From the IMG/VR virus record IMGVR_UViG_3300025828_000253, positions 1 to 20,543 of that record: 20,543 nucleotides of DNA. One strand, 5' to 3'. Each line of letters begins with the position of its first letter. The first letter of the stretch is position 1. The position numbers were made by a program, and so were the translations under genes. Positions 11,884-20,515 of this stretch are shown piece after piece. Source of the DNA: a virus. The notes under the pieces are model-generated. The model saw nothing but the letters and a program-made list of their open reading frames with translations. It ran no database searches and had not been told where the DNA came from.

Positions 11884-12636
11884 GGGGTACAAGGGGCCAA
11901 CATCACCATGAATCTTGATGGGTTGGGAATCAGGATCACCCTCCAATTCAAAAAGTCCCGCATGTTGGAGCAAGTCTCTTGCAGCGGCATAGGGGGCGGC
12001 TTTACTGCCTGAACCACTGGCAAACTTCTCAGCATCGTAGTAGTCACCGGGGATGCTGACGTTTCCGTCCTTGTCCACTTTGGCAAGGAATCCCCCAAGG
12101 GTGAGCGCAGTGTTGACTGTTGGGTCTGAAAAAATATCCCACCCCAAAACAGGGGCCATTACTGCTGCATTAGCGTACTTGTTAATGCCGGGAAAGCCAC
12201 CATAACGATCAACGACAGCAGCTTCATCCTCTGCCGTCACACCATCGCGCCCCTTTAATGTCCCAAGCAGAGCCGCAAGACTGATGCCAGCCTCACTATC
12301 CCCATAGTCAGGATAATCAATGCTGACCATTTCACTGCCATCATCATAATACTTGGGTTTGTAGTCTGGGGATAGTCTCTTATTTCGTACTAGGTCAACC
12401 ACCAGTTTCTTCTGGTCATCGTCCAGAAGTTCTGCAATGGTGTACTTTCTTTTGGGGTCCTTATCCAAATCCAACTTGTTTTGGATGTTTTGAGACAACA
12501 GGGTAATAGCACTTGGGCCAAAAGTTTTCTCCAGCCAAGAAATTTCTTCTTCTGTCTTTGCTGGGGAAGATTCTTTTGGGGCTGGTTCTGCCTCTATTTT
12601 GGGGGCGGCTCTGTAATAGGTAACTTTTTCGGACAT
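11824..12636 (-). CDS. hypothetical late protein, 270 aa
   Basis: I do not recognise this protein. It lies between holin and endolysin in the late transcript and starts at 12636, two bases after the holin stop. The N-terminus is disordered (AAPKIEAEPAPKESSPAKTEEE). The middle has a folded region with a glycine-rich helical part (GISLAALLGTLKGRDG, GINKYANAAVMAPVLGWDIF). The C-terminus is strongly basic (PSPRPKSKKKTKKRD), which could bind nucleic acid or membrane. No cysteine, signal peptide or catalytic motif is visible. A virion or packaging-related protein is plausible by position only. Confidence 0.75.
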   Translation of the reverse strand: MSEKVTYYRAAPKIEAEPAPKESSPAKTEEEISWLEKTFGPSAITLLSQNIQNKLDLDKDPKRKYTIAELLDDDQKKLVVDLVRNKRLSPDYKPKYYDDGSEMVSIDYPDYGDSEAGISLAALLGTLKGRDGVTAEDEAAVVDRYGGFPGINKYANAAVMAPVLGWDIFSDPTVNTALTLGGFLAKVDKDGNVSIPGDYYDAEKFASGSGSKAAPYAAARDLLQHAGLFELEGDPDSQPIKIHGDVGPLYPSIPTPSPRPKSKKKTKKRD

Positions 12637-12638
12637 TG

Positions 12639-13055
12639 TTATTCACCCTTCCACGTTTTAACCATTTTCTCCCCGCTGCGACCAGCGATGTACCCGCCAA
12701 GACCAAGCATAATGATGTTCCAAACCTGTTCTGGTACGGCATTCATCGCCTCAAGTGTCGGCAACGGGATTCCAAATGCCCACAGCACGGGCACAATGAC
12801 AGCATTCCAGAACACAATGAATAGAAAGAATACCATGGTTAGGGGACGCCAATTGCGTTGCAACCACGATTCACCCTTGGCCTCTGCAATGATGATGTCT
12901 GCGGCTTTTTGTTCAATCTGTGCTGCATTGTTAGCAAGTAGTGTTTGAAGTTTACCTTCAATCTCGTTCTTTTTGTCGGGGTCCTCAATGAACTCTGAAA
13001 CAAGATTAGTAATTGGTGCAGCCAGCCCTGTCACCAGTGTGCTTACGATGCTCAT
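12639..13055 (-). CDS. holin, 3TM gene-transfer-agent type
   Basis: This 138-aa protein matches the three-transmembrane holin family (Pfam 'Holin of 3TMs, for gene-transfer release'). The N-terminal part is an amphipathic helix (IVSTLVTGLAAPITNLVSEF) followed by a charged helix rich in Ala/Glu. The family landmark ESWLQRNWRPLTMV (62-75) leads into a membrane hairpin (about 72-95), and a further span covers about 111-125, ending with GEKMVKTWKGE. Holins make the membrane lesions that release the endolysin. The gene overlaps the end of the 1275-aa gene as ATGA and precedes the 270-aa gene and endolysin on the same transcript. Confidence 0.88.
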   Translation of the reverse strand: MSIVSTLVTGLAAPITNLVSEFIEDPDKKNEIEGKLQTLLANNAAQIEQKAADIIIAEAKGESWLQRNWRPLTMVFFLFIVFWNAVIVPVLWAFGIPLPTLEAMNAVPEQVWNIIMLGLGGYIAGRSGEKMVKTWKGE

Positions 13056-16000
13056 TGTTGTCCTTCCTTAAACTCCGTTGGGTCACTGAAACCAACACCT
13101 TTTCTGCGAGGGGAATAGTACTCATATTTGCCTTCACCATTATTATCCTTGTAAACGCCTACCAATTCATTGAAGCGCTTCCTATTATTCTCCCTTAAAT
13201 ACCCCATGACTGCTTGTTCCGCAACCTCACGGGCCAGACTTTGGGCTTTCCTGATTGCTTTTTGCATCTGGGCGGCATACACAGGCGGGATTCTCTCAAC
13301 ACCATGTCGGTCCATGATAGCTCTCTGTGCTTCATGAGACCTATACAAAGCTTCCATTGGGTAGACAAGAGCAGCCCCCATAGCTTTCTCGTAGACAGCC
13401 CGTTCATGAGGTAACATGTCATAATTATTATAAATCTTCTTTGGGGTGGGCGGATAAGGTACGCCATAGGTATCATTCATTGCCAGCAAATGGGCACTCT
13501 TGGGTCTCTCTCTGCCACGCCCCATGGGGAACCAATCATGCGGATACGCTCTCCATTTGACTTCTTCCCCGTACACTGTTCTGGGAGGAGCCGTTTCGTC
13601 TGTATTAAATCCCCAGCCCTTGGCAACATTATCCGAAATGGCGTCCCAAATGTCGTCACCTTGCATGAATCGTACTTTTTTATCTTCTGCTTGCAGAATG
13701 CGGCGGACAAACGGGGGTGAAGCCATTTGACCAATTGTGCCAGCAACACGTTTAGTCATCCAATCCCCAAGAGATACTTCCCCTGTCATAACCTTTGTGA
13801 GATCAGATACTCCTTGCAGCATGGTGCGCTCCGTAAGGAAGTTGCGTACAAAGATGTGAGAAGCTGCCTGTACAAACTCCATAGCCCCTGCGATCTCTGC
13901 TTTGTCGGCATCAGACGCACCCTCCCACTGCTCCATGAGAGAGGCGTGTAGGCCTCCCATCTGAATCATAGCAGCAATAGGGTCAATACGGGAAATGTTC
14001 ATCGCTTCTCCAACCGCTATTCTAATACTAAGGGGAGCTTCCCCCATAGCCTCAACAGTTTGTGCTTCGCGCCAATCATTTGCGTGCCCCGTCATTAAGC
14101 CACTGTTGTACAAATACGCTCCCATAGCAAACAAAGAACCACCAACAATTTGACGCCCTACAATCTCTCCTGCCTCAACTTTTCCAGCAGACAAAACGGC
14201 ACCCAGCAATGGAGTGCGTTCAAATGTCCACATGGCGAGGTTAATTGGAGTGCTGGGGAAAGGGATGCTAGTTCTTGTCATGATGTTAATCAATGTTGCA
14301 ATCGGACCTGTACCCTGACCTGTCTTTTGTATGAGTGAACGAATAACATCAGACGCTAGGTTGTCTTGGTTGAAAGCTGCTTCTTCAGCTTCACGCAAAG
14401 CCTGTGCCATTTCATCATTGGTGGGGATGTAGTCCCTAATGAAGGCTTCTCGTGCTGGTCCCTGTAGGCCCTTTGCTCGTGCTGCGCGGCTAGCTGCTTC
14501 TCGGCGTGACTGAGCATGGGCAATGGTCCTGTACCCAATGTCAGTTGCCCCCATAAGACGAGTAGGGGTACGAATGAGATACCCGATACCTCCCTCTGAA
14601 ACATTCAGGAACTTCTTACCCAGCTTACTTTCTCTAATCCATTTTGGTACGCCAGAACCAATTGTACCGCCTTCACGAATACCTGCTTCTCTGACATCAC
14701 TGCGCCCAGCTTGTGAGATCATTTCCAACAACCGTTGTGCGTCTTTTATCTCTTTTTCGATGTTTTCACGAGCTTGACGGCTGAGATTTGGAGTAAGTAG
14801 ACTTTGCCTCAGTTCACCAATCTTAGTGCTGACCCTCATGACAGGATCATTCTCCTTGCCAAACAAAAGACTTACGTTTACAGCGTCTTTCATGGCTTCC
14901 GGGGTAACTTGCCAGCGGGCCATTGCGTCTGAGAGAGATACCCTACCTTGAGCCATACCCATTGCTTGAAATGGTGCGTTAAGGGTAGCAGCAACAGTCT
15001 TCTCAAAGTTCTTAGCAATGATGCTCATAATCGGACCAACAGCGTTGATACCAAGGGTGTCAGCATTAGCCAACATGCCCACATTGTAGAACCATTCTGT
15101 GCCCGAATCCAGAGCGAGTTTGTGCAAATTTTTGGTAGCCTTTGCATTTGGGTCAGTAAGGTCGAGGCGATTGTTAACAAAATCGTCCAGCAGTGCATCA
15201 AAGTTTGACCCATAGCGATCATTCAAGGCTCTCATGGCAACATTGGAAGCACGAGTACCCAGAGATTTAGTGGCCTGAAACACCTTACCAATCATACCCC
15301 ACTCAGAGCGGATATTTTTCAGGACAGCAGTAGCTTCTTGCGCCCTTGCGAACACCAGCATCGTTTGCATTTTTTTGCGGATGTATTCTTGATCTGTTTC
15401 GCGGATACCTTTGCTCTTCAGTTCTCGAAGCTGTTCCGATCCTTTAACAAACATCCGAGACAAAGAGTATTGCTCAATTTGAAGCCTCATGATTGTTTCA
15501 GGGCTTTTGTATGTTTTGCCCAAAACCTCATCCGCCTCAATCAAATCCTGACTGCTTTTGCGCCGAATGTTGTTGTAAATTTGTCGGATGCTTTTCTTCT
15601 CTTCTGGACCCAAGGCAACAGCCATATCTTCCATAACGTCTTTGACATCCTTGTGCCAGTTGTTGGCGAGGTACAAAGAGTTTACAGTGCGGCCCTTTTT
15701 TGGGTCAGAGGATTTTGGAGTTTTGCCTTCTTTGATCTGTTGTTTGTAGTTTTCACGAATGACAGGCATCTCAAAGCCCTCTGGAGCCAACTCATCAATG
15801 TCCGACATGAGGTTCTCAGTGAGTTCAATCTCCTTGGCATCAAGCATGTCAGTGAGACCTTTACCTGCCTCATCCGTACCAGCAAGTTTCCAATGTTCAG
15901 CAAGTTGGCGAGCACCCACAGAAGCTCCAGATATTGCAATTGGGAGTCCTGCTCCGATAGCTGCTGCTACCCCAATGCTGGCATAGTCATACTCACCCTC

Positions 16001-16879
16001 CTTCTGCAACCCAACTTTCATTTTGCTTTGTTGCACACCAGCCTCAAAAGCTGCGTTAACAGGGGCATCAGTAGCCGCTGCTACAACGCCCGCGATCATG
16101 TATCGCTTGGCAGCAGTTTTGGCTAACTGTGTGGCTACCTTACCCCCAATGAAACCAGAAGCCCAATTAAGAGGGTCCGTCAGGGCGGGTACAATGTAGC
16201 CAGTGATGCTGCTGATTCCATCAGAGAAGTTCTCTGAGCGCTCCCAGTATTGGAACATTTCGGCAAAGTTCTTTTTGTCTTCGTCTGTTCCATAAGTGAG
16301 TTTCAGCAAAGATGTCCCCAAAGCAGCGCTGTTGGTGTTGAAGTACCTCATGGTGGACTTCAGGCCCTCTGCTGCTTCTGCATCTGTTGCACCAACTTCA
16401 CCCGTCCAGTTGCGCCATGCATTCAGGTATTTATCGTGTTCACGGTATTTGCCCAAAGTGTCCAGACGCCAGTAATCTTCTGCGTACCCTTGTGTAACAG
16501 CTTTTTGCTCTGGTAGGTTGTCATTTTTGAACAGGTGTTGATTCAGATGCTCCTGTGCGTTGAATGCCCCTTCGTCAACAGGAGCTTGTTGTTCTGTGTT
16601 GAACAGATGTTGATTCAGATGCTCCTCTGCGTTGAAAGGCTCTTCTTCTTCTTGCTCAACAAGGTCATCAGGCTGTTCTGTGTTGAACAGATGTTGATTC
16701 AGATGCTCCTCTGCGTTGAAGGGCTCTTCTTCTTGCTCAACAGGTGCTTGAGTCACTTGTTGCGAGGGCTGTTCTGTTGACTGCAAATTGGCAACAGGAA
16801 GCTGTGCCACAGGATCAGGTTCTGTAGCACTGCGAACAAGTTCATTCTGCATGAGTTGTTGTTTGGTTTGGGGTTCCAA
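13052..16879 (-). CDS. large internal virion (DNA-ejection) protein, putative
   Basis: This 1275-aa protein is the largest in the window. Size, position before the holin and helical, Ala/Gly-rich composition fit the internal core or ejection proteins of podoviruses (T7 gp16 role), which pass from the capsid into the host envelope during infection. I see no lytic transglycosylase motif. The first 120 residues are disordered and acidic and hold three copies of FNA[E/Q]EHLNQHLF (54-65, 82-93, 106-117). Residues about 240-330 include hydrophobic Ala/Gly stretches (KRYMIAGVVAAATDAPV, YASIGVAAAIGAGLPIAI) that could insert in membranes. A second hydrophobic zone is near residues 900-930. The start is TTG 16879, after AAGGA at 16889-16893 on the other strand. 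The role is inferred from context. Confidence 0.7.
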   Translation of the reverse strand: MEPQTKQQLMQNELVRSATEPDPVAQLPVANLQSTEQPSQQVTQAPVEQEEEPFNAEEHLNQHLFNTEQPDDLVEQEEEEPFNAEEHLNQHLFNTEQQAPVDEGAFNAQEHLNQHLFKNDNLPEQKAVTQGYAEDYWRLDTLGKYREHDKYLNAWRNWTGEVGATDAEAAEGLKSTMRYFNTNSAALGTSLLKLTYGTDEDKKNFAEMFQYWERSENFSDGISSITGYIVPALTDPLNWASGFIGGKVATQLAKTAAKRYMIAGVVAAATDAPVNAAFEAGVQQSKMKVGLQKEGEYDYASIGVAAAIGAGLPIAISGASVGARQLAEHWKLAGTDEAGKGLTDMLDAKEIELTENLMSDIDELAPEGFEMPVIRENYKQQIKEGKTPKSSDPKKGRTVNSLYLANNWHKDVKDVMEDMAVALGPEEKKSIRQIYNNIRRKSSQDLIEADEVLGKTYKSPETIMRLQIEQYSLSRMFVKGSEQLRELKSKGIRETDQEYIRKKMQTMLVFARAQEATAVLKNIRSEWGMIGKVFQATKSLGTRASNVAMRALNDRYGSNFDALLDDFVNNRLDLTDPNAKATKNLHKLALDSGTEWFYNVGMLANADTLGINAVGPIMSIIAKNFEKTVAATLNAPFQAMGMAQGRVSLSDAMARWQVTPEAMKDAVNVSLLFGKENDPVMRVSTKIGELRQSLLTPNLSRQARENIEKEIKDAQRLLEMISQAGRSDVREAGIREGGTIGSGVPKWIRESKLGKKFLNVSEGGIGYLIRTPTRLMGATDIGYRTIAHAQSRREAASRAARAKGLQGPAREAFIRDYIPTNDEMAQALREAEEAAFNQDNLASDVIRSLIQKTGQGTGPIATLINIMTRTSIPFPSTPINLAMWTFERTPLLGAVLSAGKVEAGEIVGRQIVGGSLFAMGAYLYNSGLMTGHANDWREAQTVEAMGEAPLSIRIAVGEAMNISRIDPIAAMIQMGGLHASLMEQWEGASDADKAEIAGAMEFVQAASHIFVRNFLTERTMLQGVSDLTKVMTGEVSLGDWMTKRVAGTIGQMASPPFVRRILQAEDKKVRFMQGDDIWDAISDNVAKGWGFNTDETAPPRTVYGEEVKWRAYPHDWFPMGRGRERPKSAHLLAMNDTYGVPYPPTPKKIYNNYDMLPHERAVYEKAMGAALVYPMEALYRSHEAQRAIMDRHGVERIPPVYAAQMQKAIRKAQSLAREVAEQAVMGYLRENNRKRFNELVGVYKDNNGEGKYEYYSPRRKGVGFSDPTEFKEGQQ
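16528..16720 (-). repeat. triplicated coding repeat in the ejection-protein gene
   Basis: Three copies of a roughly 37-46 base unit lie at about 16528-16564, 16591-16636 and 16675-16720. The last two are identical over 46 bases and 84 bases apart; the first differs at a few positions and is 72 bases from the second. All encode FNA[E/Q]EHLNQHLF followed or preceded by acidic linkers. The offsets are multiples of three, so copy number can change without frameshift. Confidence 0.85.
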
Positions 16880-16891
16880 AGGGAGTTATCC

Positions 16892-17566
16892 TTATTGGGG
16901 CTGGGGACCAAGACGCCTAACTAAATCAGCCATGGCTGCTTGCTGCTTATCTGGAGACAAATTATTAAATACGTCGCTGTTCAGATACTGTTGTACTCTT
17001 GGATCATCCCAAGATTCTATCGGGGGAGAATCACCATTTGAGTCATCTGTAGTACCGGGGGGCTTATTGGAATCTCCAGTACGAGCGGCGAGTTCCGAAT
17101 GCACACTTGTAAATTTAGCAACATCATCTGGCGATTTGTAAATAAAGACTTGATTTGCAGGAATATTGTACTTCTTCATAAGCTCTTGTCGTTTAGCTGA
17201 TGCCTGACTCCAAGGAACATAATGAGGGTACTCAACCCCATTTACCAAAGCAGTGACAACAGTGTGTGCTTCTTTCGCCGTTTTGTCCTTCAGGGTAGCA
17301 GCCGTCAGTGCCTCATTTTCAGCTATTTTTCTAGCCAACACAGGGTCCATTTCAGGATCAACATGGAGGATTGCTTCATAATTCTTATCCCACTGTTCTT
17401 GCTTTTTGCGGTTGGCTTCTTTGAGCTTGTTAGCCTCTATCAACTCTATTTCAGCAAGCCTGTTGGCGTGGTTTTTGACAATTTCTTCGTTTCGTTGTTT
17501 GCGCTCACCAGCAGCACCAAACTCTTTCTGAAACCCTGCACCAAACATTTCTGACGCTGTAGGCAT
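16892..17566 (-). CDS. virion-associated hypothetical protein, 224 aa
   Basis: I do not recognise this protein. Its N-terminal half is a long charged helix, probably coiled coil (GERKQRNEEIVKNHANRL, then KLKEANRKKQEQWDKN). A small mixed domain follows (VNGVEYPHYVPWSQASAK), then a disordered linker (TGDSNKPPGTTDDSNGDSPP) and a C-terminal helical hairpin (LSPDKQQAAMADLVRRLG). It starts at 17566 after GGGAGG and sits between the 187-aa and 1275-aa genes. Position suggests an internal core protein like those preceding gp16 in T7-like phages, but that is inference. Confidence 0.75.
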   Translation of the reverse strand: MPTASEMFGAGFQKEFGAAGERKQRNEEIVKNHANRLAEIELIEANKLKEANRKKQEQWDKNYEAILHVDPEMDPVLARKIAENEALTAATLKDKTAKEAHTVVTALVNGVEYPHYVPWSQASAKRQELMKKYNIPANQVFIYKSPDDVAKFTSVHSELAARTGDSNKPPGTTDDSNGDSPPIESWDDPRVQQYLNSDVFNNLSPDKQQAAMADLVRRLGPQPQ

Positions 17567-17568
17567 AA

Positions 17569-18132
17569 TTACATCCCTCCCATAATAGCATTGTCTGCAC
17601 CACCGCCTGTAGGCATCATGATACCCATGTCACCATCTGTATCTTCCTCTGGGAGCATCATGTCTTCCTCAACAGGCTCTTCTTCCGCTTCTTCGCCAGT
17701 GCGCGGAGGTTGTTCACTTGTGTCAGCAGCCAGCTTCTCGGCAATGTCATCTTGGTACTCGTCTGTATCTTCCAGACGCACAGGCTTACCACCTGCCAGT
17801 TCTGTGCTTTTTGCCAACATTTCGACAGTGGGCACAGCAATCAAAACAGCCAAGTCAGGCGTCCACATACCCTGTGCAAACCCGCCAATCAAAATAGTGT
17901 CAGCAACTGCCTCAATGTTCATACCACGCTCTGCCAAATTAGCAAGCCGCACACCAACCTCTGCATTCAGGATTTTTGGCATGAGGTAATCTAGGGCCTC
18001 CTCCTCTGTCGTGAATTGAGGTGGTTGCTCATAAGGACGCGATCCCGGCTCCACAGTTAGTGATTGACCGGGAATAGGCGCGCCAACAAGATTCTTCTTG
18101 GGTTTCATGTTTGCCATTTTACTTAAATCCAT
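17569..18132 (-). CDS. virion-associated hypothetical protein, 187 aa
   Basis: I do not recognise a named family. The folded part (EEALDYLMPKILNAEVGVRL, then GGFAQGMWTPDLAVLIAVPTVEMLA) looks helical with a hydrophobic centre. The C-terminal 60 residues are strongly acidic and disordered (EEAEEEPVEEDMMLPEEDTD), ending in a Gly/Met-rich tail. I recall proteins of this make-up in the virion arm of marine podoviruses. The start at 18132 has AAAGGT upstream, and it stops two bases before the 224-aa gene begins. ATG codons at residues 6 and 9 are alternative starts. Confidence 0.75.
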   Translation of the reverse strand: MDLSKMANMKPKKNLVGAPIPGQSLTVEPGSRPYEQPPQFTTEEEALDYLMPKILNAEVGVRLANLAERGMNIEAVADTILIGGFAQGMWTPDLAVLIAVPTVEMLAKSTELAGGKPVRLEDTDEYQDDIAEKLAADTSEQPPRTGEEAEEEPVEEDMMLPEEDTDGDMGIMMPTGGGADNAIMGGM

Positions 18133-18137
18133 GTCGA

Positions 18138-18428
18138 TTAAACCTTTTCTCTCAAACTGTCAACGTCGATGCTGTCCATGGCCTTCATGTAGACACTGTT
18201 CAGGATTCTGTCTGCGACTTTGAAATCTTCAGGCAAATCATCGTAATTGTATTTTGCGGAAATTTTACGACCCTCGGCAACACTGTCTGTTTTCTTAGGT
18301 TCCATCAGTCCCTCCTCCGCATCAGGATTGAGTTTCCCGTCATCGTACAGGAAAGAGTAGTAGTCGGAAATATTCTTGAGTTGAGCAGCTTGCTCCACAA
18401 CCGAAATTGGGCTTCTACGTTTAGCCAT
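18138..18428 (-). CDS. hypothetical protein, 96 aa
   Basis: This 96-aa protein is basic at the N-terminus (MAKRRSPISVVEQAAQ) and helical, with an aromatic patch DYYSFLYDDG. It starts at 18428 after GGGAGAA and ends five bases before the 187-aa gene. I do not recognise a family. It belongs to the virion arm by position and strand. Confidence 0.75.
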   Translation of the reverse strand: MAKRRSPISVVEQAAQLKNISDYYSFLYDDGKLNPDAEEGLMEPKKTDSVAEGRKISAKYNYDDLPEDFKVADRILNSVYMKAMDSIDVDSLREKV

Positions 18429-18439
18429 AATTATTCTCC

Positions 18440-20512
18440 CTATCCAAAGACTGCTTTTCCAGCAACAGCACCCAACACACTGCCAGCGACACCAGCAACT
18501 GCCCCTAAGATGCCGGGATCATTTGCCTCAATGGCGTCAAGCTGACCTTGGTTTTGCAGAACCTGTAGGGCAACTCTGAGATCACGGTCCATCTGATTCT
18601 GTTGGGCTTGAAAGCTGAAATCAGCGATGTCACGCCACTCCTGCCACAAATTGTTCATTGCCGTTTGGCTCATTTGCATAACATTGCTTGCATTGAACTG
18701 ATTGGCGGCATTGATTGCAGCAGTGTTGGCAGTGTTGATTTGACGACGCCATTGTACATTGCTTTGATCAATTTGCAACCGCATGCTGCTGTTGAATTGT
18801 TCGCGCTGGTTACGTAATCCCGCATTGAACTCAGCAAGAGCATTTGCTTCACCAGCATTGAACCGCTCAATGGTGTTCTGCTGTTCAGCGTTGAATGTTG
18901 ACACCTGTGTTTCAAGATTGGCAAAGAATTGATCGTTCTGTTGTTGGCTTTGTGCGTTGAACTGTTTGGCGGCATTCTGAGCAGCGTACTGGGTGAACAA
19001 TGCCTGTGCATTGACAGCAGCGTCAGCCTGTGCAATCGGAAGTGCTGCTTCCATTGCGGCCTGTGTGATTGCCTGTCCTGCAATGCTGCTGGCTCCCATA
19101 CCACGAGCCGCCATAATCTGATTAGCAGAGCGAATAGCCCCTGCCGCCCATGCTGGCACTTGTCCACCCTCAAAGTCCTCATACAAATCTGCAAGCTGAC
19201 CCTGAACCGTTGCTTCATCCGTGAGTTGCAAATTGTCAGCAGTGTATTGCCCTGCTGCTGTTTTGTCAGATGCCGTTGCTGCATTGTATTGAGCGGAGGT
19301 CATCTGTGCCTGAATTGCATTCGGGTCAAGCAGCTTGCCCTCTGTAGTCAGGAAATCTTGTTCACGTTCCTGAATTAGGGTGGGGTCCAGACGCGCACCT
19401 TCAGGGAGTGTTGGATTGAACGCTTGGTCCTCCATTCTGCCCTTGATGGTTTGGTTGCCGTATTGGTCAACCGCACCGCGATATGCGCCTTCTTTAAATG
19501 CACCTGCTTGGCCTGTACCCCATTCGCCTTGATAGCCTTGGGCACGAAGCTCTTGCCGTTCCTTGAGTACGTCCAGTGGAATTGTTTGAGGGTCAGTAAA
19601 TTGACCGCCAAGCAGGTCAGCACGAATGGAACCCGTGTTGGGGTCCATATATTGTTCTGTTGCAGGGCCGCGCTGTTGGAATGCGCCCTGCTCATAATTG
19701 GATACATGGGTTCCTAGAGAAACAGATGGGTTGTCGGGAAACCTGCCAACATAGTGAGCATAAAGTGCGTCAAACTGTGTTGGGGTAGGGTTTTCACCGT
19801 CCGCATCGTATTGGCCCTGTCCAGTGAAGCCGGGGTTTTGTAGTACTTCTGGATTCGCCTGTGCATATGACTGAAAGTCAAACTGATCAAATGGGACAAC
19901 ATTATTGGGCAAGTCTGATGTAATCTGCGACCAATCATAGTTGGACTCAGCGGGAGCACCGTAGCTATCAATGATGGATTGAGTGGTTACAGTTTGGGAC
20001 TCAGGGCGAGGTACTCTCGTGTCATCTCTCGTTTGAGAAGTGTCGAGAGACGGCCCTGTAGTGGATGTCCCATCGACTGTGGTAGGTACTTCATACCGCC
20101 CGCCCGGTAGGGCATCATAATCTACAGACAAACCTTGAAAGTCGGGGCCGAGGTACTGCTGCCTAATATTATCAGAGATAACATGCTGTCTACCTTGTGC
20201 ATCAGTGTAGTAGCCTTGTTGCGCCAAACCCTGATTGAAGATACGTCCTTCCCCACTCATCTGATAGAACGGGTCTTGCATGTACGTCGCATAGTCATCC
20301 GCCAATTGCAATGTTTGCGGATCAACTGTCGTCATGCCGGGGCCGGGAGCGTTATACACTGAACCCCCCGTGTAATCGAACGGGTTGTCATATGCATTAA
20401 CGAACTTACTTTTGTTCTCTGGCCCGACAGCAGGATATGCCGTGGTGTAAGCAACATCTGTGCCGCCAGTGTAACTTTGAATCCAATCAGGAGCCTGATA
20501 CGTATCTGCCAT
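18440..20512 (-). CDS. virion structural protein with 11-residue repeats and glycine-zipper tail
   Basis: This 690-aa protein is probably part of the virion, perhaps an ejection or internal core protein. The N-terminal 400 residues are Gly/Tyr/Gln/Pro-rich and probably extended. Residues about 455-515 form an Ala-rich helical region (AAGAIRSANQIMAARGMGAS, then EAALPIAQADAAVNAQAL), a pattern I recall from marine phage virion proteins. Residues 518-627 contain ten consecutive 11-residue units, most starting with FN[A/S] (for example FNAEQQNTIER, FNAGEANALAE, FNAGLRNQREQ). The end (668-690) is a Gly/Ala/Val glycine-zipper (GVAGSVLGAVAGKAVFG) suited to membrane insertion. It has no strong ribosome-binding site at 20512 and may be coupled to the gene upstream. 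The function is inferred from composition and position. Confidence 0.75.
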   Translation of the reverse strand: MADTYQAPDWIQSYTGGTDVAYTTAYPAVGPENKSKFVNAYDNPFDYTGGSVYNAPGPGMTTVDPQTLQLADDYATYMQDPFYQMSGEGRIFNQGLAQQGYYTDAQGRQHVISDNIRQQYLGPDFQGLSVDYDALPGGRYEVPTTVDGTSTTGPSLDTSQTRDDTRVPRPESQTVTTQSIIDSYGAPAESNYDWSQITSDLPNNVVPFDQFDFQSYAQANPEVLQNPGFTGQGQYDADGENPTPTQFDALYAHYVGRFPDNPSVSLGTHVSNYEQGAFQQRGPATEQYMDPNTGSIRADLLGGQFTDPQTIPLDVLKERQELRAQGYQGEWGTGQAGAFKEGAYRGAVDQYGNQTIKGRMEDQAFNPTLPEGARLDPTLIQEREQDFLTTEGKLLDPNAIQAQMTSAQYNAATASDKTAAGQYTADNLQLTDEATVQGQLADLYEDFEGGQVPAWAAGAIRSANQIMAARGMGASSIAGQAITQAAMEAALPIAQADAAVNAQALFTQYAAQNAAKQFNAQSQQQNDQFFANLETQVSTFNAEQQNTIERFNAGEANALAEFNAGLRNQREQFNSSMRLQIDQSNVQWRRQINTANTAAINAANQFNASNVMQMSQTAMNNLWQEWRDIADFSFQAQQNQMDRDLRVALQVLQNQGQLDAIEANDPGILGAVAGVAGSVLGAVAGKAVFG
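18632..18961 (-). repeat. ten hendecad (11-residue) protein repeats
   Basis: The region encodes residues 518-627 of the 690-aa protein as ten unbroken units of 33 bases. Six start with Phe-Asn or Phe-Phe-Ala, with Gln-rich interiors, and the last units drift. Eleven-residue periodicity is typical of right-handed coiled coils or amphipathic membrane-active helices. Repetition is clearer in protein than in DNA. Confidence 0.75.
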
Positions 20513-20515
20513 TGT

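Noticed and set aside
15338-16126. 262-aa open frame on the + strand
   Set aside because: It lies fully antisense to the 1275-aa ejection-protein gene, has no ribosome-binding site or recognisable domain, and its composition (Phe/Cys/His-rich) is typical of a reverse-strand shadow.
16535-16780. 81-aa + strand frame with repeated MLIQMLLCVE
   Set aside because: The repetition is the reverse strand of the triplicated motif in the ejection-protein gene, not an independent gene.
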